Shown one piece after another: positions 24,515 to 32,641 of a stretch of DNA of 64,000 bases. Numbering within the stretch: position 1 is the first letter of the stretch; each line of letters begins with the position of its first letter. The position numbers and the translations under genes were made by a program. Below the pieces are notes generated by a model. The model was not told the origin of the DNA and did not search any database. It was given only the letters and a program-made list of their open reading frames with translations. This DNA is from Bacteroidales bacterium (GTDB lineage: Bacteria > Bacteroidota > Bacteroidia > Bacteroidales > P3). The DNA lies in contig JAQVXZ010000009.1 in the NCBI GenBank assembly GCA_028708845.1, forward strand, positions 1-64,000. The letters run 5' to 3'.

Positions 24515-25468
24515 TTATTGTTCAAATAGACTATTAACAAAGGCTTGTCGATTGAAAAGCTGAAGGTCTTCCATCTTTTCTCCAAGTCCGATATATCTTA
24601 CAGGGATTTTGAATTGGTCTGATATTCCAATTACTACACCACCCTTTGCTGTTCCGTCAAGCTTAGTTAGTGCTAAGGCATTAACCTGTGTTACGGCAGT
24701 AAATTGTTTTACTTGTTCTACTGCGTTTTGACCTGTTGATGCATCAAGTACTAGAAGAACTTCGTGAGGTGCGCTTGGAATAACCTTTTGCATCACATTA
24801 CGAATCTTCGACAATTCATTCATTAGTCCTATTTTGTTGTGTAGCCTTCCTGCGGTGTCAATAATTACAACATCTGCGTGCTTTGCAACTGCTGATTTGA
24901 GGGTATCAAAAGCAACTGATGCAGGGTCGGCATTCATCCCTTGAGATACAATTTCAACCCCTACCCTTTCTGACCAAATGGTTATTTGATCAACTGCAGC
25001 TGCACGAAAGGTATCGGCAGCACCCAAAACAACAGTCTTGCCTGCCTTTTTGAATTGATAAGCTAGTTTTCCTATTGTTGTTGTTTTGCCTACTCCATTC
25101 ACCCCTACAACCATAATTACATACGGCTCTTTCCCATCTGGAAATGCAAAACTTTCTCTCTCCTCTAATTCATTTTCTTGGAGAAGCTCAACAATCTCTT
25201 CTTTTAAAATCTTGTTTAGCTCTGCTGTTCCTAAGTACTTATCTTTTGAAACTCTTTTCTCTATCCTGTCGATTATTCTTATAGTGGTTTCAACGCCTAC
25301 ATCAGATTCAACAAGTATTTGTTCAAGGTTATCTAAGACTTCTTCATCTACCTTAGACTTCCCTATTATTGCTTTAGAGATTTTAGAAAATACAGATTTC
25401 TTTGTCTTTTCTAAACCGCTATCTAATATTTCTTTTTTATCTTTTGAAAAAAATGAAAAAATTCCCAT
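24515..25468 (-). CDS. ftsY: Signal recognition particle receptor FtsY
   Basis: GTPase that docks SRP-ribosome complexes at the inner membrane. The 317 residues comprise a short N-terminal extension with MGIFSFFSKDKKE, the helical N domain (25-105), and the G domain with P-loop GVNGVGKTTT at about 122-131, DTFRAAA, DTAGR and TKLDGTAKGG. The long acidic A domain of the Escherichia coli protein is absent, as usual in Bacteroidota. It is preceded by a terminator at 25535-25569, so it appears to have its own promoter rather than reading through from the rpmG cluster. Confidence 0.97.
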   Translation of the reverse strand: MGIFSFFSKDKKEILDSGLEKTKKSVFSKISKAIIGKSKVDEEVLDNLEQILVESDVGVETTIRIIDRIEKRVSKDKYLGTAELNKILKEEIVELLQENELEERESFAFPDGKEPYVIMVVGVNGVGKTTTIGKLAYQFKKAGKTVVLGAADTFRAAAVDQITIWSERVGVEIVSQGMNADPASVAFDTLKSAVAKHADVVIIDTAGRLHNKIGLMNELSKIRNVMQKVIPSAPHEVLLVLDASTGQNAVEQVKQFTAVTQVNALALTKLDGTAKGGVVIGISDQFKIPVRYIGLGEKMEDLQLFNRQAFVNSLFEQ

Positions 25469-25534
25469 GATGCTTTTTTTATTTTAATAATCCGCTAAAA
25501 TAAGAAAAATATTAATACCTTAGCTTCAAACAAT

Positions 25535-25569
25535 AAAAAAGTTGTCCTTCCCTTACAGAAAGACAACTT
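25535..25569 (-). terminator. Terminator between DUF4295 and ftsY
   Basis: On the minus strand an 8-bp stem (AAGTTGTC 25539-25546 with GACAACTT 25562-25569) is followed by a run of T. It would end the rpmG-DUF4295 transcript. Confidence 0.75.
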
Positions 25570-25602
25570 CTTAACTACATATCAATCTATAATTGTTATG
25601 TA

Positions 25603-25758
25603 TTATTTCTTTGCCAAATAATCTTGAACATGCTCTGAAACAATGATTTCTTCCTTAAAGGTATAAGCACCTGTTTTAGGAGAACGAGCCATACGAATAA
25701 CCTTAGCGTAATTTTTACCTATGGTTGTTTTTAATGTTGCAACTACTTTCTTTGCCAT
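25603..25758 (-). CDS. DUF4295 family small protein
   Basis: A 51-residue protein, read directly from the minus strand: MAKKVVATLKTTIGKNYAKV, then IRMARSPKTGAYTFKEEIIV and SEHVQDYLAKK. This is the Bacteroidota-specific DUF4295 family, encoded next to rpmG. It is basic, like ribosomal proteins, and is suspected to be ribosome associated, though its function is not proven. It starts 20 bases after rpmG on the same strand, preceded by an AGGAATTAAGAT leader, and the transcript ends at the terminator at 25535-25569. Confidence 0.92.
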   Translation of the reverse strand: MAKKVVATLKTTIGKNYAKVIRMARSPKTGAYTFKEEIIVSEHVQDYLAKK

Positions 25759-25778
25759 ATCTTAATTCCTCCGTAGAT

Positions 25779-25967
25779 TTATTTAATTTCTTTATGTACT
25801 GTTACACGCTTAAGGATTGAGTTATATTTCTTTAACTCTAAACGTTCTGGTGTATTTTTCTTCGATTTAGTTGTTATATAGCGAGATGTACCAGGCATAC
25901 CTGATGTCTTGTGTTCTGTACATTCCATGATAACTTGAATTCTTGCGTCTTTTGTTTTCTTTGCCAT
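25779..25967 (-). CDS. rpmG: Large ribosomal subunit protein bL33
   Basis: 62 residues with the bL33 words [16 protein letters not shown] and [23 protein letters not shown] single cysteine is visible, so this is the form without the zinc-ribbon cysteine pairs. It is a structural protein of the 50S subunit near the E site. The usual Bacteroidota partner rpmB (bL28) is not next to it; the gene upstream is an unknown secreted protein. It has its own -7 element at 25990-25997 and is co-transcribed with DUF4295. Confidence 0.96.
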   Translation of the reverse strand: MAKKTKDARIQVIMECTEHKTSGMPGTSRYITTKSKKNTPERLELKKYNSILKRVTVHKEIK

Positions 25968-25989
25968 TTCTATTCTGATTTTGGGAGTG

Positions 25990-25997
25990 CAAAACTA
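25990..25997 (-). promoter_or_regulatory. -7 promoter element of rpmG
   Basis: The minus strand reads TAGTTTTG, an exact TAnnTTTG match about 23 bases upstream of the start at 25967. Confidence 0.6.
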
Positions 25998-26013
25998 CAA
26001 ACTATTTTTTTAC

Positions 26014-26574
26014 CTACCTAATTTTCTTCCAAAAAAATAGTTTTTTAATTCTTGCACTGAAGGTTTTCTTATCTTGTTTATCTTCTATTTTCTGAATATC
26101 AATATCCTTTTGATCTAAATTTAATTCAATTTGACTATCCTCTTTTGCCTTATTTTCATTATAAATATAGTTATCTGCCAATTTACCAATAAAAAAAGCT
26201 CTGTTATAAGTATTTTTGGAGTAGTTGCGATAGAAACCTTGTATTGAATGGTCGCCTTTTTCAAAGCTATGAGATATTCTTCCAACATAACCATCTCTAC
26301 AATCTACTTCCAAAGAAAGAAACTGAATGTCGCCCTCTTTTTTCTTTTTGGTTGACGGTTCTCTAATTACATCAAATTCAATAAAACGAATTGTTGTAAA
26401 TTTCAAAAGCTTAGTCCTGATTTCCAACAATTCCTTATCGGTTGTTTGGGCTCTAATACCAATAACCACCAAAGTGTCGTCAATATATATTGGAGCATTG
26501 TTGAGTCGCTCAACCTGAGCTGTTGCAATCCCCGTTATTATAGAAAACACTATTAAGAAAAACAATTTCTTCAT
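26014..26574 (-). CDS. Secreted protein of unknown function
   Basis: 186 residues with a signal peptide (FFLIVFSIITGIATAQ). The mature part begins with short strands (IYIDDTLVVIGIRAQTTDKE), includes FLSLEVDCRDGYVGRISHSFE, and ends in a very basic tail (KKTFSARIKKLFFWKKIR). I do not recognise the family. The basic C-terminus and lone cysteine are the only clear features. A -7 element at 26596-26603 supports the start. It occupies the place upstream of rpmG where rpmB is often found. Confidence 0.65.
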   Translation of the reverse strand: MKKLFFLIVFSIITGIATAQVERLNNAPIYIDDTLVVIGIRAQTTDKELLEIRTKLLKFTTIRFIEFDVIREPSTKKKKEGDIQFLSLEVDCRDGYVGRISHSFEKGDHSIQGFYRNYSKNTYNRAFFIGKLADNYIYNENKAKEDSQIELNLDQKDIDIQKIEDKQDKKTFSARIKKLFFWKKIR

Positions 26575-26595
26575 ATATTACTTTGTATTTTGGTG

Positions 26596-26603
26596 CAAAA
26601 ATA
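26596..26603 (-). promoter_or_regulatory. -7 promoter element of the unknown secreted protein gene
   Basis: The minus strand reads TATTTTTG, about 22 bases before the start at 26574. Confidence 0.55.
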
Positions 26604-26639
26604 ACAAACTTTCCTTAGAATAGAAGAATATATCAGTTT

Positions 26640-26757
26640 TTTCTTTCTTCGTTTTAATTTACTAGATCTTTGTTTTATTTTTTTCTTTCTTTGATTCAGG
26701 AAATTCTTTCAGCGTTTTAATTTCGTGAATCTTTGTTTCATTTTCTCTTTTGAGCAT
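26640..26757. repeat. AAACGAAG-family repeat cluster 3
   Basis: Inverted forms of the word: TTTCTTCGTTTTAATTT, GATCTTTGTTTTATTT, TTTCAGCGTTTTAATTT and GAATCTTTGTTTCATTTT. It lies between the divergent unknown secreted gene and lpxC, just upstream of the lpxC promoter. Confidence 0.65.
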
Positions 26758-26797
26758 GGTTTTTCCACTTTATGATGTAAGCTTTGAAAAAATATTA

Positions 26798-26805
26798 TAT
26801 CTTTG
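26798..26805 (+). promoter_or_regulatory. -7 promoter element of lpxC/fabZ
   Basis: TATCTTTG, an exact TAnnTTTG match 15 bases before the start codon at 26820. Confidence 0.6.
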
Positions 26806-26819
26806 CAAACTGATTAACT

Positions 26820-28208
26820 ATGGAGCAACAAAACACAATTAAATCGAAACTTACTCTTAGTGGTAAGGGGTTACATTTTGGAAAAGATGTAACGGTATCT
26901 ATATTACCTGCTAATGCTAATACTGGCATTAATTTTTGTAGGATTGATTTAGATCAAAGGCCTATTATTCCTGCCTTGATTGAAAATGTAACCGATACTT
27001 CTAGAGGGACTACTCTTGAAAAAAATGGAGTTAAGATTGCAACAATGGAACACCTAATGGCTGCTCTTCATTTTTTTAAAATTGACAATGCTCTAATTGA
27101 AATAGATTCAGAAGAGGTGCCAATTTTGGATGGAAGTTCAAAGCTATGGGTTCAGGCTATAAATAAGGTTGGCATTCAACCTCAACATGTAATTAGATAT
27201 TATTATTCTGTTAGAGAACCTATACATTATACTGACGAAAAAAGAGGTATTGAACTTAGTGTTTTACCTTACGATGGATTTAAGGTTGATATTACTATTG
27301 ATTATAACTCCTCAGTTCTTGAAAGACAATCTCATAGCATTGAATCTCTTGATAGTTTCGATACAGAAATTGCAAATTGTAGAACCTTTGTTTTCCTACA
27401 TGAAATAGAACAATTGCTTAAACTTAACTTGATTAAGGGGGGTGATTTAGATAATGCACTAGTATTTGTTGAAGAGGCTTTAAATCAAGAGCAGATTGAA
27501 CATTTGGCTAAAGTATTTAATAAAGACCCAAAGAATGTTAAGGCTGAAAAAGGCATCCTTAATCATAATATTAAACATTTCGATAACGAACCTGCAAGGC
27601 ATAAACTATTAGATTTTATTGGAGATATAAAACTATTAGGAATAAATATTAAGGGACATTTTATTTTAAAACGTCCAGGACATCATGCTAACACAGAATT
27701 TGCAAAACTAATAAAGAAAGTAATTATGGAAAAAATGATAGGGGCACCTCACTACGACCCAGACAAAGAACCAGTATTCACTATCAACGATATTAAAAAC
27801 TTTTTACCACATAGATATCCAATGCTACTGGTTGATAAAATCATTGAAGTTGGCGAAGAATATATTGTTGGTGTTAAAAACGTTACTGGTAATGAAGAGT
27901 TTTTCAATGGACATTTCCCTGAAGAACCTGTTATGCCAGGAGTTTTAGTTGTTGAGGCAATGGCTCAAACTGGAGGTATTTTAGTTCTAAAAGACTACGA
28001 AGCCCCTGAGAATTATGCAACATATTTCTTAAAAATTGATGGAGTTAAGTTTCGTGGAAAAGTTGTTCCAGGAGACACTCTAATCTTCCGTTTATCTTTA
28101 ATTGAACCTGTAAGAAGAGGTCTTGTGAAGATGAGAGGTGAGGCTTATGTTGGCTCAAAACTAGTTGTGGAGGCAGAGCTTATGGCTCAAATTGCTAAAA
28201 ATAAATAA
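26820..28208 (+). CDS. lpxC/fabZ: Fused LpxC deacetylase / FabZ dehydratase
   Basis: A bifunctional enzyme typical of Bacteroidota. Residues 1-305 are LpxC, the zinc deacetylase committing UDP-acyl-GlcNAc to lipid A (MEHLMAALHFF; HNIKHFDNEPARHKLLDFIGD carries the metal and catalytic residues). Residues 315-462 are FabZ, the 3-hydroxyacyl-ACP dehydratase of fatty acid synthesis (LPHRYPMLLVDKI with the catalytic histidine; GHFPEEPVMPGVLVVEAMAQ with the glutamate). Fusion ties use of the shared hydroxyacyl-ACP pool to one protein. It is followed 16 bases on by lpxA. Confidence 0.97.
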   Translation: MEQQNTIKSKLTLSGKGLHFGKDVTVSILPANANTGINFCRIDLDQRPIIPALIENVTDTSRGTTLEKNGVKIATMEHLMAALHFFKIDNALIEIDSEEVPILDGSSKLWVQAINKVGIQPQHVIRYYYSVREPIHYTDEKRGIELSVLPYDGFKVDITIDYNSSVLERQSHSIESLDSFDTEIANCRTFVFLHEIEQLLKLNLIKGGDLDNALVFVEEALNQEQIEHLAKVFNKDPKNVKAEKGILNHNIKHFDNEPARHKLLDFIGDIKLLGINIKGHFILKRPGHHANTEFAKLIKKVIMEKMIGAPHYDPDKEPVFTINDIKNFLPHRYPMLLVDKIIEVGEEYIVGVKNVTGNEEFFNGHFPEEPVMPGVLVVEAMAQTGGILVLKDYEAPENYATYFLKIDGVKFRGKVVPGDTLIFRLSLIEPVRRGLVKMRGEAYVGSKLVVEAELMAQIAKNK

Positions 28209-28224
28209 CAATTAAAACAAAACT

Positions 28225-29001
28225 ATGAATCATCCATTAGCTTATATTCACCCTGATGCCAAAATTGGAAAGAATGTTAAGATTGAACCTTTTGCGGTAA
28301 TATATGAGGATGTAGAAATTGGGGACGATTGTTGGATTGGACCTCATGTTACTATTTTTCCTGGTGCAAGAATTGGTAAAAACAATAAGATTTTCCCTTA
28401 TGCATCAATAAGTGCTATTCCTCAGGATTTAAAATTTGCAGGAGAAAAAACTACTGTTATAATTGGAGACAACAATACAATTAGAGAATCTGTGACAATC
28501 AATAGAGGGACTGTTGCCTTAGGACATACTAAGATTGGTAGCAATAATCTTATTATGGCTTATGCTCACATTGCTCATGATTGTGTTATTGGAGACAACT
28601 GCGTTTTGGCTAATGGTGCAACGCTTGCTGGTCATATTGAAGTTGGAGACTATGCAATTATTGGAGGTCTGAGTGCAATTCATCAATTTACAAGAATTGG
28701 ATCTCATGTAATTCTTATGGGAGGCTCATTAGTAGATAAAGATGTTCCACCATATATAAAAGGGGGTAAATTTCCTTTATCTTATTGTGGCATAAACTCT
28801 GTTGGATTATCTAGAAGAGGATTTGACCAAGCTACAATAAACAAAATAAAAGAATATTACACCGTAGTTTTCCAATCAGGACTTAACTATACAAAAGCAT
28901 TTGAAGAGTTAAAGAAACTACCTGAAACTCCAGCTCTAAAAGAAATAATAGATTTTATATCTAAAGCAGAAAGAGGACTAATTAAGGGTTTCAGAGAATA
29001 G
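28225..29001 (+). CDS. lpxA: UDP-N-acetylglucosamine acyltransferase
   Basis: First enzyme of lipid A synthesis, moving a 3-hydroxyacyl chain from ACP to UDP-GlcNAc in the cytoplasm. The 258 residues show hexapeptide repeats of the left-handed beta helix (IGKNVKIEPFAVIYEDVEIG and many more) and the catalytic histidine region NLIMAYAHIAHDCVIG. The C-terminal helical part (RRGFDQATINKIKEYYTVV) is normal. It is in an operon with lpxC/fabZ, and a bidirectional terminator follows at 29046-29079. Confidence 0.97.
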   Translation: MNHPLAYIHPDAKIGKNVKIEPFAVIYEDVEIGDDCWIGPHVTIFPGARIGKNNKIFPYASISAIPQDLKFAGEKTTVIIGDNNTIRESVTINRGTVALGHTKIGSNNLIMAYAHIAHDCVIGDNCVLANGATLAGHIEVGDYAIIGGLSAIHQFTRIGSHVILMGGSLVDKDVPPYIKGGKFPLSYCGINSVGLSRRGFDQATINKIKEYYTVVFQSGLNYTKAFEELKKLPETPALKEIIDFISKAERGLIKGFRE

Positions 29002-29045
29002 AAAGAATTCTATCCGACAAATACAGAAGTATAATACATAATAAA

Positions 29046-29079
29046 AAAAATAGAGAGGATTTATATTCTCTCTATTTTT
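29046..29079. terminator. Bidirectional terminator between lpxA and tsaE
   Basis: A perfect 12-bp stem (29046-29057 with 29068-29079) around a 10-base loop with flanking A and T runs. The stem overlaps the last codons of tsaE. Confidence 0.85.
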
Positions 29080-29483
29080 ATTTCTCTTTGCTTATTTTCA
29101 ACCTCAGTAATAATTACTTTAATATAATGAGCGGGAATAAGGTTTTTAATCTTCTGACTCCATTCCAAAAAACAATAATCACCGCTATAAAGATACTCTT
29201 CAATCCCAATATCAAAGGCTTCTTCCTCTTTGTTTAATCTATAGAAATCAAAGTGAAATATCTTCCCTACTTTACTAGATAAGTATTCATTAATTATTGC
29301 AAAGGTTGGAGAACAAACGTTTTCTTCTACCTCGAAGTAATCACAAATTGCTTTGATTAGGGTTGTCTTTCCTGCTCCCATCTCCCCTTCCAATAGGAAT
29401 ATCCTTTCTTTTGGGTTTTCTTCAATAATTTGTTTTGCAATTTGCGGTAAATCTTCTAATGTAGCAGCTATATATTTAGTCAT
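29061..29483 (-). CDS. tsaE: tRNA t6A threonylcarbamoyl-adenosine synthesis ATPase
   Basis: ATPase that supports the TsaD-TsaB complex in making t6A at position 37 of ANN-decoding tRNAs. The 140 residues have the P-loop EGEMGAGKTTLIKAI (about 32-46), the switch SPTFAIINEY, and the conserved FHFDFYRL and FLEWSQKI segments. It starts 5 bases after the end of porX on the same strand, so it is probably co-transcribed with it; there is no known mechanistic link between the two. Confidence 0.95.
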   Translation of the reverse strand: MTKYIAATLEDLPQIAKQIIEENPKERIFLLEGEMGAGKTTLIKAICDYFEVEENVCSPTFAIINEYLSSKVGKIFHFDFYRLNKEEEAFDIGIEEYLYSGDYCFLEWSQKIKNLIPAHYIKVIITEVENKQREIKIERI

Positions 29484-29488
29484 TTTCT

Positions 29489-31033
29489 CTATTTAGGTTT
29501 TATTGAAACAAAAGGAATCATTACCTCTTCCATTGAAATTCCACCATGTTGGAATGTTGTCATATAGTATTGAACGTATTGATTATAGTTGTTTGGATAT
29601 GCAAAGAAATCATTACTACGTGCGAAAATATAAGGTGATGTTATAGCTAATTTAGGAAGAAAAATTTGAGTACAGTCCTTAATTTCAAAAACTTCTTTTG
29701 GGTTATAATCTAGAAGACGACCTACTTTATATCGGAGATTAGTAGAAATTCCTTTATCTCCCTTTACCTTAATTGGCCTGTCAACCTTAACCGAACCATG
29801 GTCTGTTGTAATAACTATATTTACTTTTTTTGTACTAAGATATTTCAATACATCCATTAGGGCAGAATGTTCAAACCAAGTTTGTGTTACCGAACGATAA
29901 GCTTTCTCATCTTCTGCTAATTCTCTAACTAGTTCGTTTTCTGTTCTAGCATGAGAAAGCATATCAATGAAATTATATACTATGACGTTTAAATCATTTT
30001 GAAGCATATTTGATAAATTATCAATCATCCTCTTACCATATTGTGCATTAAGTACCTTATGATAGGTTGTTTTTAGATTGAATCCATATCGTTTAAGATT
30101 TTCTTTTAAAAAGTCATGCTCATATTGATTCTTATTACCCTCTTTGTCTTCATTTGTCCAAAGATTTGGATATTTCTTTTCTATTTCAGAAGGCATTAAG
30201 CCAGCAAACATTGCATTTCTTGCATACTGCGTTGTTGTTGGGATTATACTATAATATATATCTTCTTTATCTGTTCTAAAGAACTCTTCCACCATAGGTT
30301 GAATCGCTTTCCACTGGTCGAAACGGAAGTTGTCAATAACAATAAAAAATGTTGGAAGTCCTTCTTTAAGGATAGGGAATAACTTTTCTTTTAAAACGGT
30401 ATGAGAAAGCAAAGGCTTGCCATCTTCTCCTTTTAGCCAATCTATATAGTTTTTTTCATAAAACTTACAAAACTGAGTATTAGCTTCATCTTTTTGCTGA
30501 CGAAGTATATCGTATATGCTTTCGTCTTGAGAGGTTGCCAAGTCTAATTCCCAAAATACTAATTTTTTATATACATCAATCCATTCCCTAGAGTCCATCC
30601 TGTCCATAAGACGCATAGAAATCTCACGAAACTGTTGTTGATAGTTTTGAGTTGAAGTTTCACTTATTAGACGTTTTGTTTGAAGGTGCTTTTTGAGTGC
30701 AAGAAGAATTTGATTTGGATTAACCGGCTTAATTAGGTAGTCAGAAATCTTAGAGCCAATAGCTTGCTCCATAATTTGCTCTTCCTCACTCTTTGTTATC
30801 ATTATAACAGGAAGGCTTGGGTATTTATTCTTTATTAGGCTTAGAGTTTCCAAACCAGATAAGCCTGGCATGTTTTCATCTAGAAAAACAATCTCAACCA
30901 ACTGATCCTCTAAAATATCCATAGCCTCATTCCCATCGGTTGCAGGAACAACTTCATAACCTTTTGTTGCAAGGAAAAGTATATGAGGTTTCAATAGATC
31001 AATCTCATCATCTACCCAAAGAATTCTTACCAT
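29489..31033 (-). CDS. porX: PorX-type response regulator with PglZ domain
   Basis: 514 residues. The N-terminal receiver domain (1-120) has the acidic pair at D8-D9, phospho-acceptor D52 in VFLDENMPG, and MITKSEEE. After a helical linker, the PglZ domain (about 205-510) of the alkaline-phosphatase fold has VIDNFRFDQWKAI and ITTDHGSVKV, which hold metal-binding residues. PorX is the response regulator of the PorX/PorY system controlling T9SS genes; members are reported to be zinc-dependent phosphodiesterases. The partner kinase is not in the window. A T9SS cargo protein at 53844 confirms the organism uses that system. Confidence 0.92.
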   Translation of the reverse strand: MVRILWVDDEIDLLKPHILFLATKGYEVVPATDGNEAMDILEDQLVEIVFLDENMPGLSGLETLSLIKNKYPSLPVIMITKSEEEQIMEQAIGSKISDYLIKPVNPNQILLALKKHLQTKRLISETSTQNYQQQFREISMRLMDRMDSREWIDVYKKLVFWELDLATSQDESIYDILRQQKDEANTQFCKFYEKNYIDWLKGEDGKPLLSHTVLKEKLFPILKEGLPTFFIVIDNFRFDQWKAIQPMVEEFFRTDKEDIYYSIIPTTTQYARNAMFAGLMPSEIEKKYPNLWTNEDKEGNKNQYEHDFLKENLKRYGFNLKTTYHKVLNAQYGKRMIDNLSNMLQNDLNVIVYNFIDMLSHARTENELVRELAEDEKAYRSVTQTWFEHSALMDVLKYLSTKKVNIVITTDHGSVKVDRPIKVKGDKGISTNLRYKVGRLLDYNPKEVFEIKDCTQIFLPKLAITSPYIFARSNDFFAYPNNYNQYVQYYMTTFQHGGISMEEVMIPFVSIKPK

Positions 31034-31116
31034 AATGTCAAGTGTTTTAAATTTTATTCAATTCTAAAACGCAGAACTTCTTGAAATGTTATTGAAATGA
31101 GAATAAGTATTTTTAC

Positions 31117-31350
31117 TTATAACTCAGAACAGTTTAGATAATATTCTACTCCATTATCACTTATCTCTGGTATATCACTAGAGGATATACTACTACAACT
31201 ACCACCCCAATCATATACAGGATAGGTTTGAGATGCGGCTGAAGAAGTAGATTTTTTCATTTGAGTTGCTACGCAAGTACAATCATTTTGTGTGCATGAA
31301 ACTAAAGATATGCAACCTATTGCCATAATAAATAAAAGTGTTTTTTTCAT
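31117..31350 (-). CDS. Small cysteine-rich lipoprotein A
   Basis: 77 residues. The signal peptide (LLFIMAIGCISLVSC) ends at lipobox cysteine C19. The mature peptide carries four more cysteines: C24 and C26 in NDCTCVA, C52 in GGSCSS and C74 in YYLNCSEL. The same spacing is found in the 93-residue lipoprotein at 32360-32641, so the two are paralogues. They flank the MauE/thioredoxin-like membrane protein; the stop of that gene's coding frame and this start are 4 bases apart. A redox or metal-binding role at the envelope is suggested by the cysteines but not shown. Confidence 0.75.
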   Translation of the reverse strand: MKKTLLFIMAIGCISLVSCTQNDCTCVATQMKKSTSSAASQTYPVYDWGGSCSSISSSDIPEISDNGVEYYLNCSEL

Positions 31351-31354
31351 AATA

Positions 31355-32287
31355 TTAATTTTTATTTGTTAAAAACTCTACAATGTATCCTTCGTCAATA
31401 GTAGTTAGTTTATAGAGTTTAATAACCTCTCCATCTTCCAATAAGAAGATAACAGGCATTAACCCCCCAGTTGTGTTTATAAATGGAATCACAGGAATAA
31501 AAGCTTTGTTTAGAGGCTCTGTCCCCGATTCCTTATAGAATTCAAGAAGTGGTTTTTCTTGTCCTCCAAATATTTCTACAAAATCTTCTTTGTTTAGATT
31601 ATGCCTATCAATAATAATATCAATTTTTTTTGCAGCCCTTTTACAATACCTACAACCTGTTCCATACCAACAAACAACCTTCCTACCCTTATCTATGTTT
31701 AGAGCCTTAACATTATCAAGTTGTTTAACATATTCAAATACTTCTGTATTTATTTCAACGCTGTGTTTATATATTTTAGCTTGAATGAAGTCTGGCGGTT
31801 TTACCACAAAACTCACTCCAAGCACAAGAACTATTAAACCTGTAAGTATGTATTTCCTATATTTTGGTTTCCACGCCTTAGCCCATGAAAGGGTAAATGC
31901 CATTAGAATTAAAATAATATTCTTAACTATTGTTTGGGTGTCAGAAAGTTGAATTTTATCTCCAAAGCAAAAACAATTCTCTTGTGATACATCAAAAATT
32001 AAAGGTTTAATAAAAAGATAAAGCGTAAATCCAATTAGAGATACGAAAGTTAGTATTTTTGTTACCTTAGGATATATTCCAATAACAAGCATAAGTCCTA
32101 TTATTGCTTCAAAAGCTATTAATAGTCTTGATGCAAATGTTGTAACTACCCAAGGGAGTAACTTGTGGTCGAAAAAGAACAATTCAACTGCTTCAATAGA
32201 TAGGTATTTTAAAACTGCAGATAGAATAAATACTAATCCAATAAGTATTCGAAATATTGTTCCTATTAAAGGTTTGTTTATTTTCAT
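31355..32287 (-). CDS. MauE/DoxX-like membrane protein with thioredoxin-like tail
   Basis: 310 residues. Residues 5-165 hold about five membrane helices of the DoxX/MauE type, with the cysteine motif CFCFGD at 105-110 on a loop, as in MauE proteins. After the last helix, the periplasmic part (170-310) looks like a thioredoxin fold with CWYGTGCRYCKRAAKKI, C212 and C215 forming a CxxC pair. Such proteins pass electrons between a membrane carrier and a periplasmic partner. It lies between two paralogous cysteine-rich lipoproteins, which are candidate clients. The reaction is inferred. Confidence 0.78.
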   Translation of the reverse strand: MKINKPLIGTIFRILIGLVFILSAVLKYLSIEAVELFFFDHKLLPWVVTTFASRLLIAFEAIIGLMLVIGIYPKVTKILTFVSLIGFTLYLFIKPLIFDVSQENCFCFGDKIQLSDTQTIVKNIILILMAFTLSWAKAWKPKYRKYILTGLIVLVLGVSFVVKPPDFIQAKIYKHSVEINTEVFEYVKQLDNVKALNIDKGRKVVCWYGTGCRYCKRAAKKIDIIIDRHNLNKEDFVEIFGGQEKPLLEFYKESGTEPLNKAFIPVIPFINTTGGLMPVIFLLEDGEVIKLYKLTTIDEGYIVEFLTNKN

Positions 32288-32301
32288 TTATTTTTTTGAT
32301 T

Positions 32302-32337
32302 AAAAAAGGGGATATTACCTTAAGCAATAACCCCTTT
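32302..32337 (-). terminator. Terminator downstream of lipoprotein B
   Basis: On the minus strand an AAAGGGG...CCCCTTT stem (32305-32311 with 32331-32337), extended by a TATT/AATA pairing, is followed by TTTT. It lies between lipoprotein B and the MauE-like gene. Confidence 0.65.
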
Positions 32338-32359
32338 AATTAAATTTTTAGGCTTTCGC

Positions 32360-32641
32360 TTACATTTCTTTACATTTTAAAACGAAGTCAACTCCCATAT
32401 CAGCCCATTTAGAAGACTGAAGATCTGCCCATACAACATCGCTACATTCACCGTCAAAATCAACAACATCAAGGCTAGTACCTACGTCTTTGTTCTTGTC
32501 AGCATCTTTTACATACTTTTCACTTGCTATAAAAACAGAGCCCTCAGTATCTAAGATAGCACAAGCGCAATCATTTTTTCCATTACATCCTACTAAAGAC
32601 ATTGCTGCAAAAGCACCTAATACAAATAAAGTTTTTTTCAT
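32360..32641 (-). CDS. Small cysteine-rich lipoprotein B
   Basis: 93 residues with a signal peptide and lipobox (FAAMSLVGC, C19). The mature part has C25 and C27 in NDCACAI, C66 in DGECSDV and C90 in FVLKCKEM, matching the four-cysteine layout of the 77-residue lipoprotein at 31117-31350. The region between the CxC and the third cysteine is longer here. It is probably anchored to the periplasmic face of a membrane. A terminator after it partly separates it from the MauE/thioredoxin-like gene, so levels of the lipoprotein may exceed those of the membrane protein. Confidence 0.75.
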   Translation of the reverse strand: MKKTLFVLGAFAAMSLVGCNGKNDCACAILDTEGSVFIASEKYVKDADKNKDVGTSLDVVDFDGECSDVVWADLQSSKWADMGVDFVLKCKEM

